A DNA stretch of 64,000 nt from positions 1 through 64,000 of the forward strand of contig NZ_JAPEOR010000007.1 in NCBI RefSeq assembly GCF_026341125.1, read 5' to 3'. Both the position numbers and the translations under genes were made by a program. The notes under the pieces were generated by a model, which saw only the letters and a list, made by a program, of their open reading frames with translations, searched no databases and was not told where the DNA came from. This stretch comes from Streptomyces sp. NBC_01142 (GTDB taxonomy: Bacteria > Actinomycetota > Actinomycetes > Streptomycetales > Streptomycetaceae). Below are positions 27,344 through 35,983 of the stretch, piece by piece; within the stretch, counting starts at the first letter, position 1, and every line of letters begins with the position of its first letter.

Positions 27344-29500
27344 GTGCCCAACGAGCAGGATGAGTTGTTTGCTTCGGTTGATGCCCTGCTCGAGCAGGCG
27401 GCGCAGGACCCGTTGCCGGAGCCGGGGGAGCGTAAGCGGCTGCGGGAAGCGGCGGGTTTGAGTCAGGATCAGGTGGCCCGGGCGCTCGTGGTGCGGCGGG
27501 AGACGGTGACTGCTTGGGAGTCGGGGCGGACCGAGCCGCGGCCGCCGAAGCGAGCTGCCTACATCCGCCTCCTTGAGGGCTTGTCCGCCTGTCATCCTGT
27601 GCCTCCGCCCACCGTGCCAGCGCCAGCGCCAGCCCCGGCCAATCCAGCGGCTCGTCCCCCGCAGGCCGAGCCTGTGGCCGTGGCTTCCGAGCCTGCGACC
27701 GGACCACGGCCGGCCGTGCCAGTGGCCCCGACGCCCGCGCGGCGCCCGGAAGAGCCGCCGATCCCCGCGGCCTCGCGCTCATCACGTCGTCCGGCTGCGA
27801 AGAAGAACGCCGCGAACCCAGCTGTTGCCGCTGTTGATCCGCGGTTTGCGCACGGTCCGCTCGCGGTGCTGGACGGTGACGGGAGCGCCTACTGCGCAGG
27901 GGGCCTGGTGCTGGAATGCCCGGCGACGGACATCCCGGCACTCGTGGAATGGGTCCTGCGCGAAGCCAAGTTGGGTGCGCCGCGGCTGCACCGCAACGGC
28001 AAGGACGCCGACCCGCTGATCGTCCTTAGCGCCTCGGCTGCCGAACGGCTGGGGCTTCCGGTGGTGTTGGAGGATCGGCGGAGCCTGCGGCTGCCCGAGG
28101 ACCATACGGTGGTGCAGCGGATTGCGAAGGCGGGGTGGAAGCTGACGAAGCGCGGTTTCGGCCCGTGGGCGCGGGTCTACCGGCCGGCGCAGTCGGGGCA
28201 GCGTCAGTGTGTGCAGCTCGCCGTTCTGCCGTGGGACGCGCTCGACGAACGGGCCTGGGGGAGCGCGACACGACTGCCGTCTGCCGAACTCGCCTCGGTT
28301 CTGGTCGACTACGCGACCCGGGTCATCACCCCGCTCGGCTCGAGTGCCGTCACCGGCCTGGAGCTGATGACAGCGCTCCGGCCGCCGACTCGCGCGGTTA
28401 AGGAGGAGGAGTCCGGCACGTGGGTGTCCGCTCCGAACCCCGGTGCTCTCACCGTCCCCGTGGATCCGGCACCGCCGGAGGCCCCGGACGGCCACCCGGT
28501 CCTCGCTGGCCTCTACCCGGTTCATCATCAGCGCACCCCGGACCAGGTTTTGGATGAAGAGGCCTGCGACTGGTTCCGGCCGCTCACCGACGAGGAGTGC
28601 GCGAAGCGGTTCGTGGTCGGTATCGACGTCAACATGGCCTTCGCCGCCGCGGCGAACCGGCTGACCGTCGGCCTCGGACCCGCCGAACACGTCAAGCAGC
28701 CGGTGTTCGACAAGGCGCTGCCCGGCTCCTGGCTCGTCGACCTCTCCCACATCGACTTCGATCCCAGGCTGCCGAACCCCTTCACCCCGACTGGCATCCG
28801 GCCCGAAGGCCCGGCCTGGTATGCGACACCGACCGTCGCCTACGCCGCCGAACTCGGCTACCACATCACGCCTATCGAGGCCTACGTGCGGCGCGAAACC
28901 GGCCCCTACCTGGACGCCTGGTACACCCGGCTCCGCGACGCCTACCTGGCCACCATGGAACAGTGCGGCGTCACCCCCGGCATGGACGAAGCCGACTTCC
29001 TCACCGCGATGACCGGCCACAAGAACACCGACCCCGGCCAGGCCGCCGTACTGTCCGCGATCAAAGCCACGGTCAAGGGCGGCATCGGCAAACTCCGCGA
29101 ACGCCCCCGCGGCAGCGGCTGGCGACCCGGTGAGCCGTGGCCCGCCCTCAACCGGCCGACCTGGCGCCCCGACATCCGCGCCGCCGTCATCGCCGCCGCC
29201 CGCATCAACATGCACCGCAAAATGCTCAAACTCGCCGCCGTGGGCCTGTATCCGGTCGCGGTCCTATCCGACTGCGCCGTCTACGTCTCGAACGGCCCCA
29301 GCCCGCTGGACTTCCTCCCGCGCACCGAGGACGGCAAGGCGCTGCCCGGCGGCTTCCGCCTCGGCGTGAGCCCCGGCATGGTCAAGCACGAAGGAACCCA
29401 GGACCTGCTCTGGGCCGAATCCCTCCTCGAATCCCCGGACACCGCCGTCAACATCGCCCGCCACATCAAGGGCACCGACGCCGCCGTCGACGGAGAATAG
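27344..29500 (+). CDS. tap: telomere-associated protein Tap
   Basis: 718 aa from the GTG at 27344, chosen because GGAGG sits 8 bases upstream. An XRE-type helix-turn-helix lies near residues 30-80 (ERKRLREAAGLSQDQVARAL, then VVRRETVTAWESGR), followed by a Pro/Ala-rich linker and a large conserved body (FAHGPLAVLDGDGSAYCAGG; IDVNMAFAAAANRLTVGLGP). Tap binds the single-stranded 3' overhangs of Streptomyces telomeres and brings the terminal protein for end-patching; the size, HTH and the tpg gene 10 bp downstream match known tap-tpg pairs. It indicates a linear replicon. A TAGGGT element near 27317 could be a -10, but no -35 is clear. Confidence 0.9.
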   Translation: MPNEQDELFASVDALLEQAAQDPLPEPGERKRLREAAGLSQDQVARALVVRRETVTAWESGRTEPRPPKRAAYIRLLEGLSACHPVPPPTVPAPAPAPANPAARPPQAEPVAVASEPATGPRPAVPVAPTPARRPEEPPIPAASRSSRRPAAKKNAANPAVAAVDPRFAHGPLAVLDGDGSAYCAGGLVLECPATDIPALVEWVLREAKLGAPRLHRNGKDADPLIVLSASAAERLGLPVVLEDRRSLRLPEDHTVVQRIAKAGWKLTKRGFGPWARVYRPAQSGQRQCVQLAVLPWDALDERAWGSATRLPSAELASVLVDYATRVITPLGSSAVTGLELMTALRPPTRAVKEEESGTWVSAPNPGALTVPVDPAPPEAPDGHPVLAGLYPVHHQRTPDQVLDEEACDWFRPLTDEECAKRFVVGIDVNMAFAAAANRLTVGLGPAEHVKQPVFDKALPGSWLVDLSHIDFDPRLPNPFTPTGIRPEGPAWYATPTVAYAAELGYHITPIEAYVRRETGPYLDAWYTRLRDAYLATMEQCGVTPGMDEADFLTAMTGHKNTDPGQAAVLSAIKATVKGGIGKLRERPRGSGWRPGEPWPALNRPTWRPDIRAAVIAAARINMHRKMLKLAAVGLYPVAVLSDCAVYVSNGPSPLDFLPRTEDGKALPGGFRLGVSPGMVKHEGTQDLLWAESLLESPDTAVNIARHIKGTDAAVDGE

Positions 29501-29510
29501 GAGAACACCG

Positions 29511-30065
29511 ATGGGCGTCCTCGGCGACAGCCTCGACAAAGCCGCGACCAGCCACTTCACCCGGCCCATCCCCAAGACCGCACCGGCCCAGATGCGCTAC
29601 CTCGTCAAAAGCGAAAAGGGCACCCGCGCGGTCGCCGACCTCCTCGGCATCTCCCAGCGCACCGTCGAGCGCTACCTCAAAGGCCAGATCAAACACCCCC
29701 GCCCCGAGCTCGCCGCCCGCCTGGCCGCCGAGGTGCGTAGCCGCTGGCAGCCCCGCGTACGGGACAAGGCAAAAAAACAGGCCGCCACCACCGGCGGCAT
29801 CATCATCGAGACCCGCGCACGCTTCGGCTACACCGCCGCCCCCGGCACCACCGACGACGCCCGCATCCGCCTGATCACCCAGGCCCTGCCCCCGGCTTAC
29901 GCCGCCCGACTGTTCGACGCCCAGGCCACCGGCGCCACCGAACAGCAGCTTCGGGACATCGCCGCTGAAGGCCTGCAGGAGATCTACTTCAAAGACCGCG
30001 GCCGCCGCGCCCACGACCTCCAAGTCGCCTTCACCGACATCGACTACATCGAACTTGACTACTGA
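29511..30065 (+). CDS. tpg: telomere terminal protein Tpg
   Basis: 184 aa, the usual Tpg length, starting 10 bp after tap behind AGGAGAACACCG. The N-terminal half has a helix-turn-helix (TRAVADLLGISQRTVERYLK) preceded by MRYLVKSEKG. The second half (RARFGYTAAPGTTDDARIRL, then AEGLQEIYFKDRGR) is characteristic of Tpg. The protein primes replication of the telomere end and stays covalently bound to the 5' end. The C-terminus FTDIDYIELDY matches family members. It is likely functional, as both tap and tpg are uninterrupted. Confidence 0.9.
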   Translation: MGVLGDSLDKAATSHFTRPIPKTAPAQMRYLVKSEKGTRAVADLLGISQRTVERYLKGQIKHPRPELAARLAAEVRSRWQPRVRDKAKKQAATTGGIIIETRARFGYTAAPGTTDDARIRLITQALPPAYAARLFDAQATGATEQQLRDIAAEGLQEIYFKDRGRRAHDLQVAFTDIDYIELDY

Positions 30066-30089
30066 TTCCCATGTCCCGAGTTTCGTAGC

Positions 30090-30210
30090 GGCCCCACCCC
30101 TTCCACAACGGCGGTACCGAAGGCGTCAACACAAAGCGAAACTGATCAAGCGACAGATGTCCGGCCGGGCAAGCTGCGAACTCCTCCGCCACCGCATCCT
30201 GCTCGCCTAG
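30090..30210 (+). pseudogene. C-terminal remnant of ISL3-type transposase
   Basis: Directly after tpg the plus strand reads NGGTEGVNTK and, one frame over, KLIKRQMSGRASCELLRHRI to LLA and a stop. NGxTEGVNTKxKxIxRQMxGRAxFELLRHRILL is the standard C-terminal end of ISL3-family transposases. Only ~35 codons and one frameshift remain, so it is insertion-sequence debris. No matching inverted repeat was found. Confidence 0.65.
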
Positions 30211-30401
30211 ATGCACGCTTCGTCACCACCGAAAATGCGACAGAGCCGTTCGTTTACAGTCCCGACCCTGGGTCACTGAGCGGGGTGGGGTTGACCGGGT
30301 AGGCGTCGCGGTCGAAGCCCCGTGGTCTGGCGGATTTCTGCTGTACTGGCGTCCAGGCAGGTTCCTGCCAGGTCTGGTTCTGTCGGGCTCGTGTATAAGC
30401 G

Positions 30402-30445
30402 AAGGCCCCACCGGGGCCCGTGCAGGGGTGTCCAGGTGGGGCCTT
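30402..30445. terminator. rho-independent-like hairpin
   Basis: Perfect 11-bp inverted repeat AAGGCCCCACC (30402-30412) and GGTGGGGCCTT (30435-30445) with a 22-base loop. It lies between the tpg side and the leftward small gene ending at 30480, so it can end transcription from both directions. Confidence 0.7.
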
Positions 30446-30479
30446 GCTTGGAGTGTCGTGGTGAGTTGTCCGGTGTGGG

Positions 30480-30638
30480 TTAGCCGGGCGGTTGGCCGTG
30501 CCAGGCTTGGTAGATCGCGGCTGCTGTGGTGATGACGGTGCTGATCACGGGTGTCCATAGTCGTGTTGTCCTGCCCCAGTGCCGGGGCCTGCGCGGTGTG
30601 CCGGTCCTGATACGGGACTGCGGCTGCTCCTGGTGCAT
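30480..30638 (-). CDS. 52-aa small basic protein with one hydrophobic segment
   Basis: The frame from the ATG at 30638 runs 52 codons to TAA at 30480. GGGGAGGGACAG lies directly upstream, one of the best ribosome sites in the window. The basic N-terminal half (RTGTPRRPRHWGRTTRLW) is followed by the hydrophobic TPVISTVITTAAAIYQAW, ending HGQPPG. It looks like a small membrane-associated peptide; the function is unknown. It lies between the hairpin at 30402-30445 and the end of the response-regulator gene. Confidence 0.65.
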   Translation of the reverse strand: MHQEQPQSRIRTGTPRRPRHWGRTTRLWTPVISTVITTAAAIYQAWHGQPPG

Positions 30639-30754
30639 CTGTCCCTCCCCTTCCGCCGCGGACCCCTCAGTTGCGGGATCCGTTGAAACCAGCGTGCAGT
30701 CGGAGGATTCCCGCAGTCACGGGAGCGCCTTACCGAACCAGCGGGAGTGCCGGC

Positions 30755-31417
30755 TCAAGGCTGTGTGCCGAGGCCTGCCGCGCGTGCCAGAGCGATGAGG
30801 TCCGCGCGGTCGGCTGCTCCGAGCTTCGACTTGATCTCGGTCAGGGCGTTCTCGACCCGCTTGTGGCTGATGCCGAGGCGGGTGGCTGCGGTGCGGGTGG
30901 TCTGCTTGGGGATGGCGATGGTGTTGAGGATTTCCCTTTCCCGTGTGGTGAGTTGGGGGAAGGCGCCGTCCCGCCGGGCGGTGCGCAGTTGGTCGAACCA
31001 GGGGCGCATGCGGGTGGTGTCGGAGAGGTGGAAGATCCATGCGCCGGCCGCTACGTCGCGGACGGCGCGGGTGAGCTGTGTGACGTCTTCTCCTCCTTTG
31101 AGGAGGAAGCCGGAGGCGCCGGCGCGCATGGCAGCCATCACGTTGGGGTCTGCTTCGTGTTCCGAGTGCACCAGGACTTTCGTTCCCGGTCGGGTGCGCT
31201 GGATCTCCTGGGTGGCCCACAGACCATCGCCGTTGGGCATCCGCACGTCCATTACGACGACATCGGGGTGGAACTCAAGGACGCGGCTCACTGCTTCACG
31301 GCCGTCGCATGCCTCGGCGACGACGGTGATGTCGGGATCTGAGTCCAGTAACACCCGCAGGCCGTAGCGGGCGAAGGGGTGGTCGTCGGCGATCACGACT
31401 CGGATGACCTGTTCCAT
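30755..31417 (-). CDS. NarL/LuxR-family response regulator
   Basis: 220 aa from the ATG at 31417, which overlaps the kinase stop (TGATG). Receiver domain: acidic pocket VVIADDHPFARYGL, phosphoacceptor Asp in VVVMDVRMPNGDGL (~residue 55), and the conserved Lys in GFLLKGGEDV (~107). A C-terminal LuxR-type helix-turn-helix follows: LTTREREILNTIAI, TAATRLGISHKRVENALTE. It should activate or repress genes when phosphorylated by the neighbouring kinase; since the second kinase at 33759 has lost its own regulator, it may receive input from both. Confidence 0.9.
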   Translation of the reverse strand: MEQVIRVVIADDHPFARYGLRVLLDSDPDITVVAEACDGREAVSRVLEFHPDVVVMDVRMPNGDGLWATQEIQRTRPGTKVLVHSEHEADPNVMAAMRAGASGFLLKGGEDVTQLTRAVRDVAAGAWIFHLSDTTRMRPWFDQLRTARRDGAFPQLTTREREILNTIAIPKQTTRTAATRLGISHKRVENALTEIKSKLGAADRADLIALARAAGLGTQP

Positions 31418-33531
31418 CACACGGACCTGCCCTTCGTTGCGAGCTCGGCGTCCTGCGCGCCAGGCAGGTCGCGTGGCAGGCGTGCGACGACTTCGGTGCC
31501 GCCATTCCTCCTCGCCCGGATCTCGCAGCTGCCACCGATTTCCGCGGCGCGCTCCCGCATGGATCCCACCCCCACACCAGGACGCATTCGTGAGGGGAGG
31601 CCGTGCCCATCGTCCGCGATTGTCATCAGGAGCGCGTCAGCACTCAGATGAAGGCATACCCAGCAGTTGGCGGCTTCTGCATGTCGCAGCACATTCGCCA
31701 CCGCCTCTACGAGAATCCAGTACGCGGCCTCTTCAACTGCCGCGGCGAGCCGGGGAATCTCCTGTGGCAGCTCTGTATGGAGGGTCAGGGATACGCGGTC
31801 GGTGTAGGCCAGGACAGCCTCGCGCAGTCCGAGTTGGTCCACCGGCGAGCGCAGGCCCATAGAGATACGTCGTAAATCCTGGGCGCCTTGGCGAATGTGG
31901 ACGAGTGCGGTGGCCAGCAGGTCGTGTGTGGCGTCGGGGTTGGTCCGCAGCATCGTGGAGGCTGCCTGAAGGGTCCAGGTGGCGCCGGTGAGGACCGGGC
32001 CGACGCCGTCGTGTAGATCCCGGGCAAGGCGGCGGCGCTCTTCGGCCCGCACGGCGACAGCGCGCTCCTGCGAGCGCAACAAGGCCAGAGATAGCTGCAC
32101 CCCCGCCGCGGCTTGTGCGATATGCCGGGCCACATCCCGCAGCAGCCGCAGGTCCGCGGCCGAGAAACGTTCCTCGACCGACCGCGCCGCCACCAGCAAC
32201 GTGCCGATTTCCTCGCCCTGGTGTACCAGTGCGAGCCGCAGCGCGACGGGAGCTTCGATGCCGTACGCGGCTACTGGTGCCTTGGCGGCGTCCGGCCCCG
32301 TCGCCTCATTCAGTTCAATCTGCACATAGGGCAGGCGCAGCGCCTTGGCCACTGTCGCTGCCGCTTGCGGCAGTACCTGCTTCGGATCGATGGTCGCCTC
32401 CAATCGGCGGCCGAGCCCGGCCAGCGCCGCATAGGGATCGTCCCGCAATCCGTACACGAGCCGGCTGACCAGACGATGCAGCACGGTGCGCAGCGGCTGC
32501 AATGCGACGGCTACAACACCGGTCGCCAACAGCGGGACCACACCGGAAGCGGAACGCTGCAGAAGAAACCCGAACAGACTCACGAGTCCGATGTAGAGAC
32601 CGACGACGCAGCCTGTCAGCCCCGCATACAGCAGGGAGTTGCTCAGGATGCGATCGATGTCGAACAGGTTGTGGCGCACGATCGCAACCGCGATGGCCGC
32701 ACTCAGCACCACGGGGACTAGGACGATCGCGATCGTTTCAGCTGCGGCATCCAGCAGCGCAACGTGCACCATGACCAGGAGGACAGCCATCATCACGGCC
32801 CAGGCGACCCACTTCAGCTGCTGCCGCGTGACCTGAGGGGAGCTACGGAAGCGGAATAGCAGCGAGGCAGCCGAGAGCAAGAACGGGCACAGGATGAGCA
32901 GTACCGACACGGCACCCACGTACGTCACGGTGAAGGTCAGCGCCGGGATACCTACCGGGTTGGTCATCGAAGGGAAATAGCCCGCGCCCATCGGACCAGG
33001 CATGAAGGCGCCGACCGGCAGGACCAGGATCCCGCACCCGCCGACGCATCTGGCAGGGATCCGCCAGCGCGCGGAAGGAAGCCGGCCGTCCGGAAACAAC
33101 AGGAACAGAAAGCAGATTGAGAAATCGAAGGCGACGAAGGACCAGTTGGTCGCCCACAACGCCAGGGCACCCCCTAGCAGATCTCGGGGGATCGCATAGA
33201 GCGCGTACGCATGGGTCAGATACTCGGTGGCCGATCCCAATCCCGCGACCAGCAGCAGCCAGCCAGCGGGGTTGCGTGGCCGACGCGTCGCCACCACGAG
33301 TCCTGGCACGGCGAGCAGCACACTGGTCACCGGCTCGATTACCATCAGCCACCAGGGATTCCAATCGGGGCGTGGCGTAGCTCGAGACAGGACCGCGAAG
33401 ACCGCTGCCGGAGCCGCCACGCCCACCGTGGCGCCCCACAGGATCCAGGCGGTTCGTGCTTGCGCCAGCCGTATCAGTCGCGTCGTGTGCGGGGCCGTGA
33501 GTGCCGTTTGTCTTCCTGTGAACTCGTTCAT
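31417..33531 (-). CDS. membrane sensor histidine kinase (HisKA_3), copy 1
   Basis: 704 aa. N-terminal ~300 residues hold about eight or nine membrane segments (for example WLLLVAGLGSATEYL and FSICFLFLLF). A GAF-like region follows near 375-490 (YAALAGLGRRLEATIDPKQV). The dimerisation/phosphoacceptor His is in RRRLARDLHDGVGPVL near residue 506, and the ATPase has VEAVANVLRHAEAANC (N box) and IADDGHGLP (G1 box). The ATG follows GGAGGTGAGTC. The stop overlaps the response-regulator start. It is a close paralogue of the kinase at 33759-35876, with the same order of domains and a shared upstream region, so a tandem duplication is clear. Confidence 0.9.
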   Translation of the reverse strand: MNEFTGRQTALTAPHTTRLIRLAQARTAWILWGATVGVAAPAAVFAVLSRATPRPDWNPWWLMVIEPVTSVLLAVPGLVVATRRPRNPAGWLLLVAGLGSATEYLTHAYALYAIPRDLLGGALALWATNWSFVAFDFSICFLFLLFPDGRLPSARWRIPARCVGGCGILVLPVGAFMPGPMGAGYFPSMTNPVGIPALTFTVTYVGAVSVLLILCPFLLSAASLLFRFRSSPQVTRQQLKWVAWAVMMAVLLVMVHVALLDAAAETIAIVLVPVVLSAAIAVAIVRHNLFDIDRILSNSLLYAGLTGCVVGLYIGLVSLFGFLLQRSASGVVPLLATGVVAVALQPLRTVLHRLVSRLVYGLRDDPYAALAGLGRRLEATIDPKQVLPQAAATVAKALRLPYVQIELNEATGPDAAKAPVAAYGIEAPVALRLALVHQGEEIGTLLVAARSVEERFSAADLRLLRDVARHIAQAAAGVQLSLALLRSQERAVAVRAEERRRLARDLHDGVGPVLTGATWTLQAASTMLRTNPDATHDLLATALVHIRQGAQDLRRISMGLRSPVDQLGLREAVLAYTDRVSLTLHTELPQEIPRLAAAVEEAAYWILVEAVANVLRHAEAANCWVCLHLSADALLMTIADDGHGLPSRMRPGVGVGSMRERAAEIGGSCEIRARRNGGTEVVARLPRDLPGAQDAELATKGRSV

Positions 33532-33590
33532 GACTCACCTCCAGTACGGTCAACTTCGATGTGCGGTGATCCCGGCAACAAGGGAGCCGG

Positions 33591-33608
33591 ATCCCGGGTA
33601 TCCGGGAT
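33591..33608. promoter_or_regulatory. palindrome upstream of kinase copy 1
   Basis: ATCCCGG, four bases (GTAT), CCGGGAT: a perfect 7-bp inverted repeat 60 bp upstream of the kinase ATG. A further ATCCCGG half-site lies at 33569-33575. The same layout occurs upstream of kinase copy 2, which suggests an operator; the binding protein is unknown, and the partner response regulator is a candidate. Confidence 0.5.
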
Positions 33609-33649
33609 TTGGGTGAGTCAGCATCACCGTGCCCGTCACCGGCTCAGGG

Positions 33650-33759
33650 GCAGTTCAGCTTGCCGACGGGTGGGAGCTCCTGAACCGAATCCATCCACCT
33701 GCTGTCCGTGCCGCGCGAAGTCGTCGCCGGCAAGCACGATCCGGTTGAATCTGTTCCAT
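33650..33759 (-). pseudogene. stub of a second response regulator
   Basis: The stop of kinase copy 2 overlaps an ATG in the same TGATG arrangement as in copy 1, and the next codons give MEQI, then through small frame changes RIVLAGDDFARHG, parallel to MEQVIRVVIADDHPFARYG in the intact regulator. The match fades after ~25 codons into the upstream region of kinase copy 1. A response-regulator gene has been deleted here, leaving its first residues. Confidence 0.65.
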
Positions 33760-35876
33760 CAGTCGGTCCTGCCTTTCTCCTCGTAGTTGGGGTTTTCTGC
33801 GCCGGGCAGGCTGACCGGCAGGCGCGCCGCAACCTCAGTGCCGCCGCGGTCTCCGGCGCTGATCTCGCACTCGCCTCCGATTTCAGCGGCGCGCTCGCGC
33901 ATGGACCCCATCCCGACGCCGGGGCGCACCTGCGTGGGCAGGCCTTGCCCGTCATCAGTGACGGTCATCGTCACCGTGTCGTCGTCCAACTCAAGGCGTA
34001 CCCAGCAGTTGGCGGCGTCCGCGTGCCGCAGTACGTTCGCCACCGCCTCCACGAGGATCCAGTACGCAGCTTCCTCAACTGCCGCGGGAAGCCGGGGAAT
34101 CTCCTCCGGCAGCTCTACATGGACAGCCAGAGACATCCGGTCGGTGTAGGCGAGGACGGCTTCCCGCAACCCCAGCTGGTCAACGGGTGAGCGCAGCCCC
34201 ATAGAGAGCCGGCGCAGATCTTCAGCCCCTTGCCGGATGTGGACCAGCGCGGTGTTCAGCAGGTCGTACGTGGCGTCGGGATTGGTCCGCACCTTGGCGG
34301 TGGCGGCCTGAAGGGTCCAGGTTGCGCCGGTGAGGACCGGCCCGACGCCGTCGTGGAGGTCGCGGGCCAGGCGTCGGCGCTCTTCCGCCCGTACTGCGAC
34401 GGCGTGCTCCTGGGAGCGCAGCAGCGCCAGTGACAGCCGAACCCCCGCCGCAGCTTGCGCGATGTGCCGGGCCACGTCCCGCAGCAGCCGTAGATCCGCA
34501 GCCGAGAAGCGTTCCTCGACCGATCGCGCCCCCACCATCAGCGTGCCGACCTCCTCGCCCTGATGCACCAGGGCGAGTTGCAGCGCGACGGGAGCTTCGA
34601 CGCCGTACACGGCTGCCGGTGCCCTAACGTCGCCCGGCGCCGTCGCCTCATCCAGTTCAATCACCACATACGGCAGGCCCAGCGCCTGCGCCACCGTCGC
34701 CGCGGCCTGCGGCAGTACCTGCTTCGGATCGGTGGTTGCTTCCAGGCGGCGGCCGAGTCTGGCTAGTGCCGCATACGGGTCGTCCCGCAGTCCGTACACG
34801 AGCCGGCTGACCAGACGCTGCAGCACGTCACGCAGCGGCTGCAGCGCAACGGCGACCACACCGGTCGCCAGCAGCGCGGCAACCCCGGAGGCCGAGTGTT
34901 GCAGCACAAGCCCGAAGAGGCTCACGGACCCGATGTAGAGCCCCGCCACACAACCCGTCAGCCCTGCATAGAGCAGGGACCGGCTCAAGATCCGGTCGAT
35001 ATCGAACAGATTGTGGCGCACGATCGCGACCGCGATGGCCGCACTCAGCGCCACACTGGCCAAATCGACCGCGATCGATCCCACCACACCTTGGTTCCAG
35101 GTCACGACGAGGGCCACCATGACCACGTCCACCAGCACCGCGAACGCCATCCACTTGATCTGCTGGCGCGCCACCCCACCACTGGCGCCAAACCGCCGGA
35201 GTAGGGAGGCGCCCGCTAGTAGAAACGGACACGCGACAAGCAGGAACGAGAACACGCCTTCATTCCGGGCGGCGAACGACAGCACTGATGTGCCGACCGG
35301 ATTGGGCACCGTCGGGAAGTAGTCACGGTCAATCGGGCCCGGCACGAAGGCCGCGAACAGCATTACCACCACCCCGCAGGCGGCGACGATGCCAGCAGGT
35401 GTCCGCCAGCGTGCAGACGGCAATCGCCCATCAGGGAAGAGCAGCAGCAGGAAATAGACCGGGAAGAGGTAGAACGCGAAGGCCCAGTTCGCCACCCACG
35501 CGCCCAAGACACCCCCCGGCATGCCTCGGGGAATCGCGTAGAGCCCGTAAGCCTCCCCCAGGGAGTCGAGGACTGCCCCGAACCCGGAGAACAACAGCAG
35601 CCATCCGATAGGGCTCTGTGGTCGGCGCCTGGCCACCACGAAACCTGGAAAGGCGTAGGCAATGAGCATGACGGGCTCCACCAGGGTGAGTGCCCATGGG
35701 TGCCACTCCGGGTGGGGCATCGACCGGCTGGGAATCGCGAAAGCCACAGCCATTGCCGCCATGACGGCCGTGGCGATCCACAGGCTCCAGGCGGTTCGTT
35801 TCTGCGCCAGCTTCGCCAGCAGGGGAGTCGTGTTCGGGATCGGGCGTGCCTCTTGGTTTCCCGCGAGCTTGTTCAT
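33759..35876 (-). CDS. membrane sensor histidine kinase (HisKA_3), copy 2
   Basis: 705 aa, the same architecture as the kinase at 31417-33531: multiple N-terminal membrane segments, GAF-like middle, His in RRRLARDLHDGVGPVL near residue 507, and ATPase motifs VEAVANVLRHADAANC and VTDDGQGLP. Long stretches are identical to copy 1, while the membrane sensor part differs more, suggesting a different or diverged signal. The ATG follows GGAGGTGAGCC. Its own regulator has decayed to a stub, so it is an orphan kinase that may signal to the regulator at 30755. Catalytic residues are intact. Confidence 0.9.
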   Translation of the reverse strand: MNKLAGNQEARPIPNTTPLLAKLAQKRTAWSLWIATAVMAAMAVAFAIPSRSMPHPEWHPWALTLVEPVMLIAYAFPGFVVARRRPQSPIGWLLLFSGFGAVLDSLGEAYGLYAIPRGMPGGVLGAWVANWAFAFYLFPVYFLLLLFPDGRLPSARWRTPAGIVAACGVVVMLFAAFVPGPIDRDYFPTVPNPVGTSVLSFAARNEGVFSFLLVACPFLLAGASLLRRFGASGGVARQQIKWMAFAVLVDVVMVALVVTWNQGVVGSIAVDLASVALSAAIAVAIVRHNLFDIDRILSRSLLYAGLTGCVAGLYIGSVSLFGLVLQHSASGVAALLATGVVAVALQPLRDVLQRLVSRLVYGLRDDPYAALARLGRRLEATTDPKQVLPQAAATVAQALGLPYVVIELDEATAPGDVRAPAAVYGVEAPVALQLALVHQGEEVGTLMVGARSVEERFSAADLRLLRDVARHIAQAAAGVRLSLALLRSQEHAVAVRAEERRRLARDLHDGVGPVLTGATWTLQAATAKVRTNPDATYDLLNTALVHIRQGAEDLRRLSMGLRSPVDQLGLREAVLAYTDRMSLAVHVELPEEIPRLPAAVEEAAYWILVEAVANVLRHADAANCWVRLELDDDTVTMTVTDDGQGLPTQVRPGVGMGSMRERAAEIGGECEISAGDRGGTEVAARLPVSLPGAENPNYEEKGRTD

Positions 35877-35936
35877 GGCTCACCTCCAGTACGGGCACTT
35901 TCGGCGGGCGGTGATCCCGGCAACAAGGGAGCTGTT

Positions 35937-35952
35937 TCCCGGGCATCCGGGA
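35937..35952. promoter_or_regulatory. palindrome upstream of kinase copy 2
   Basis: TCCCGG, GCAT, CCGGGA: a 6-bp inverted repeat at the same distance from the start as the site at 33591-33608, in an otherwise related upstream region that also shares ATCCCGGCAACAAGGGAGC with copy 1. Probable operator. Confidence 0.5.
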
Positions 35953-35983
35953 GTGGCCACGCCAGCATTGCGGTGAGCCGGCC

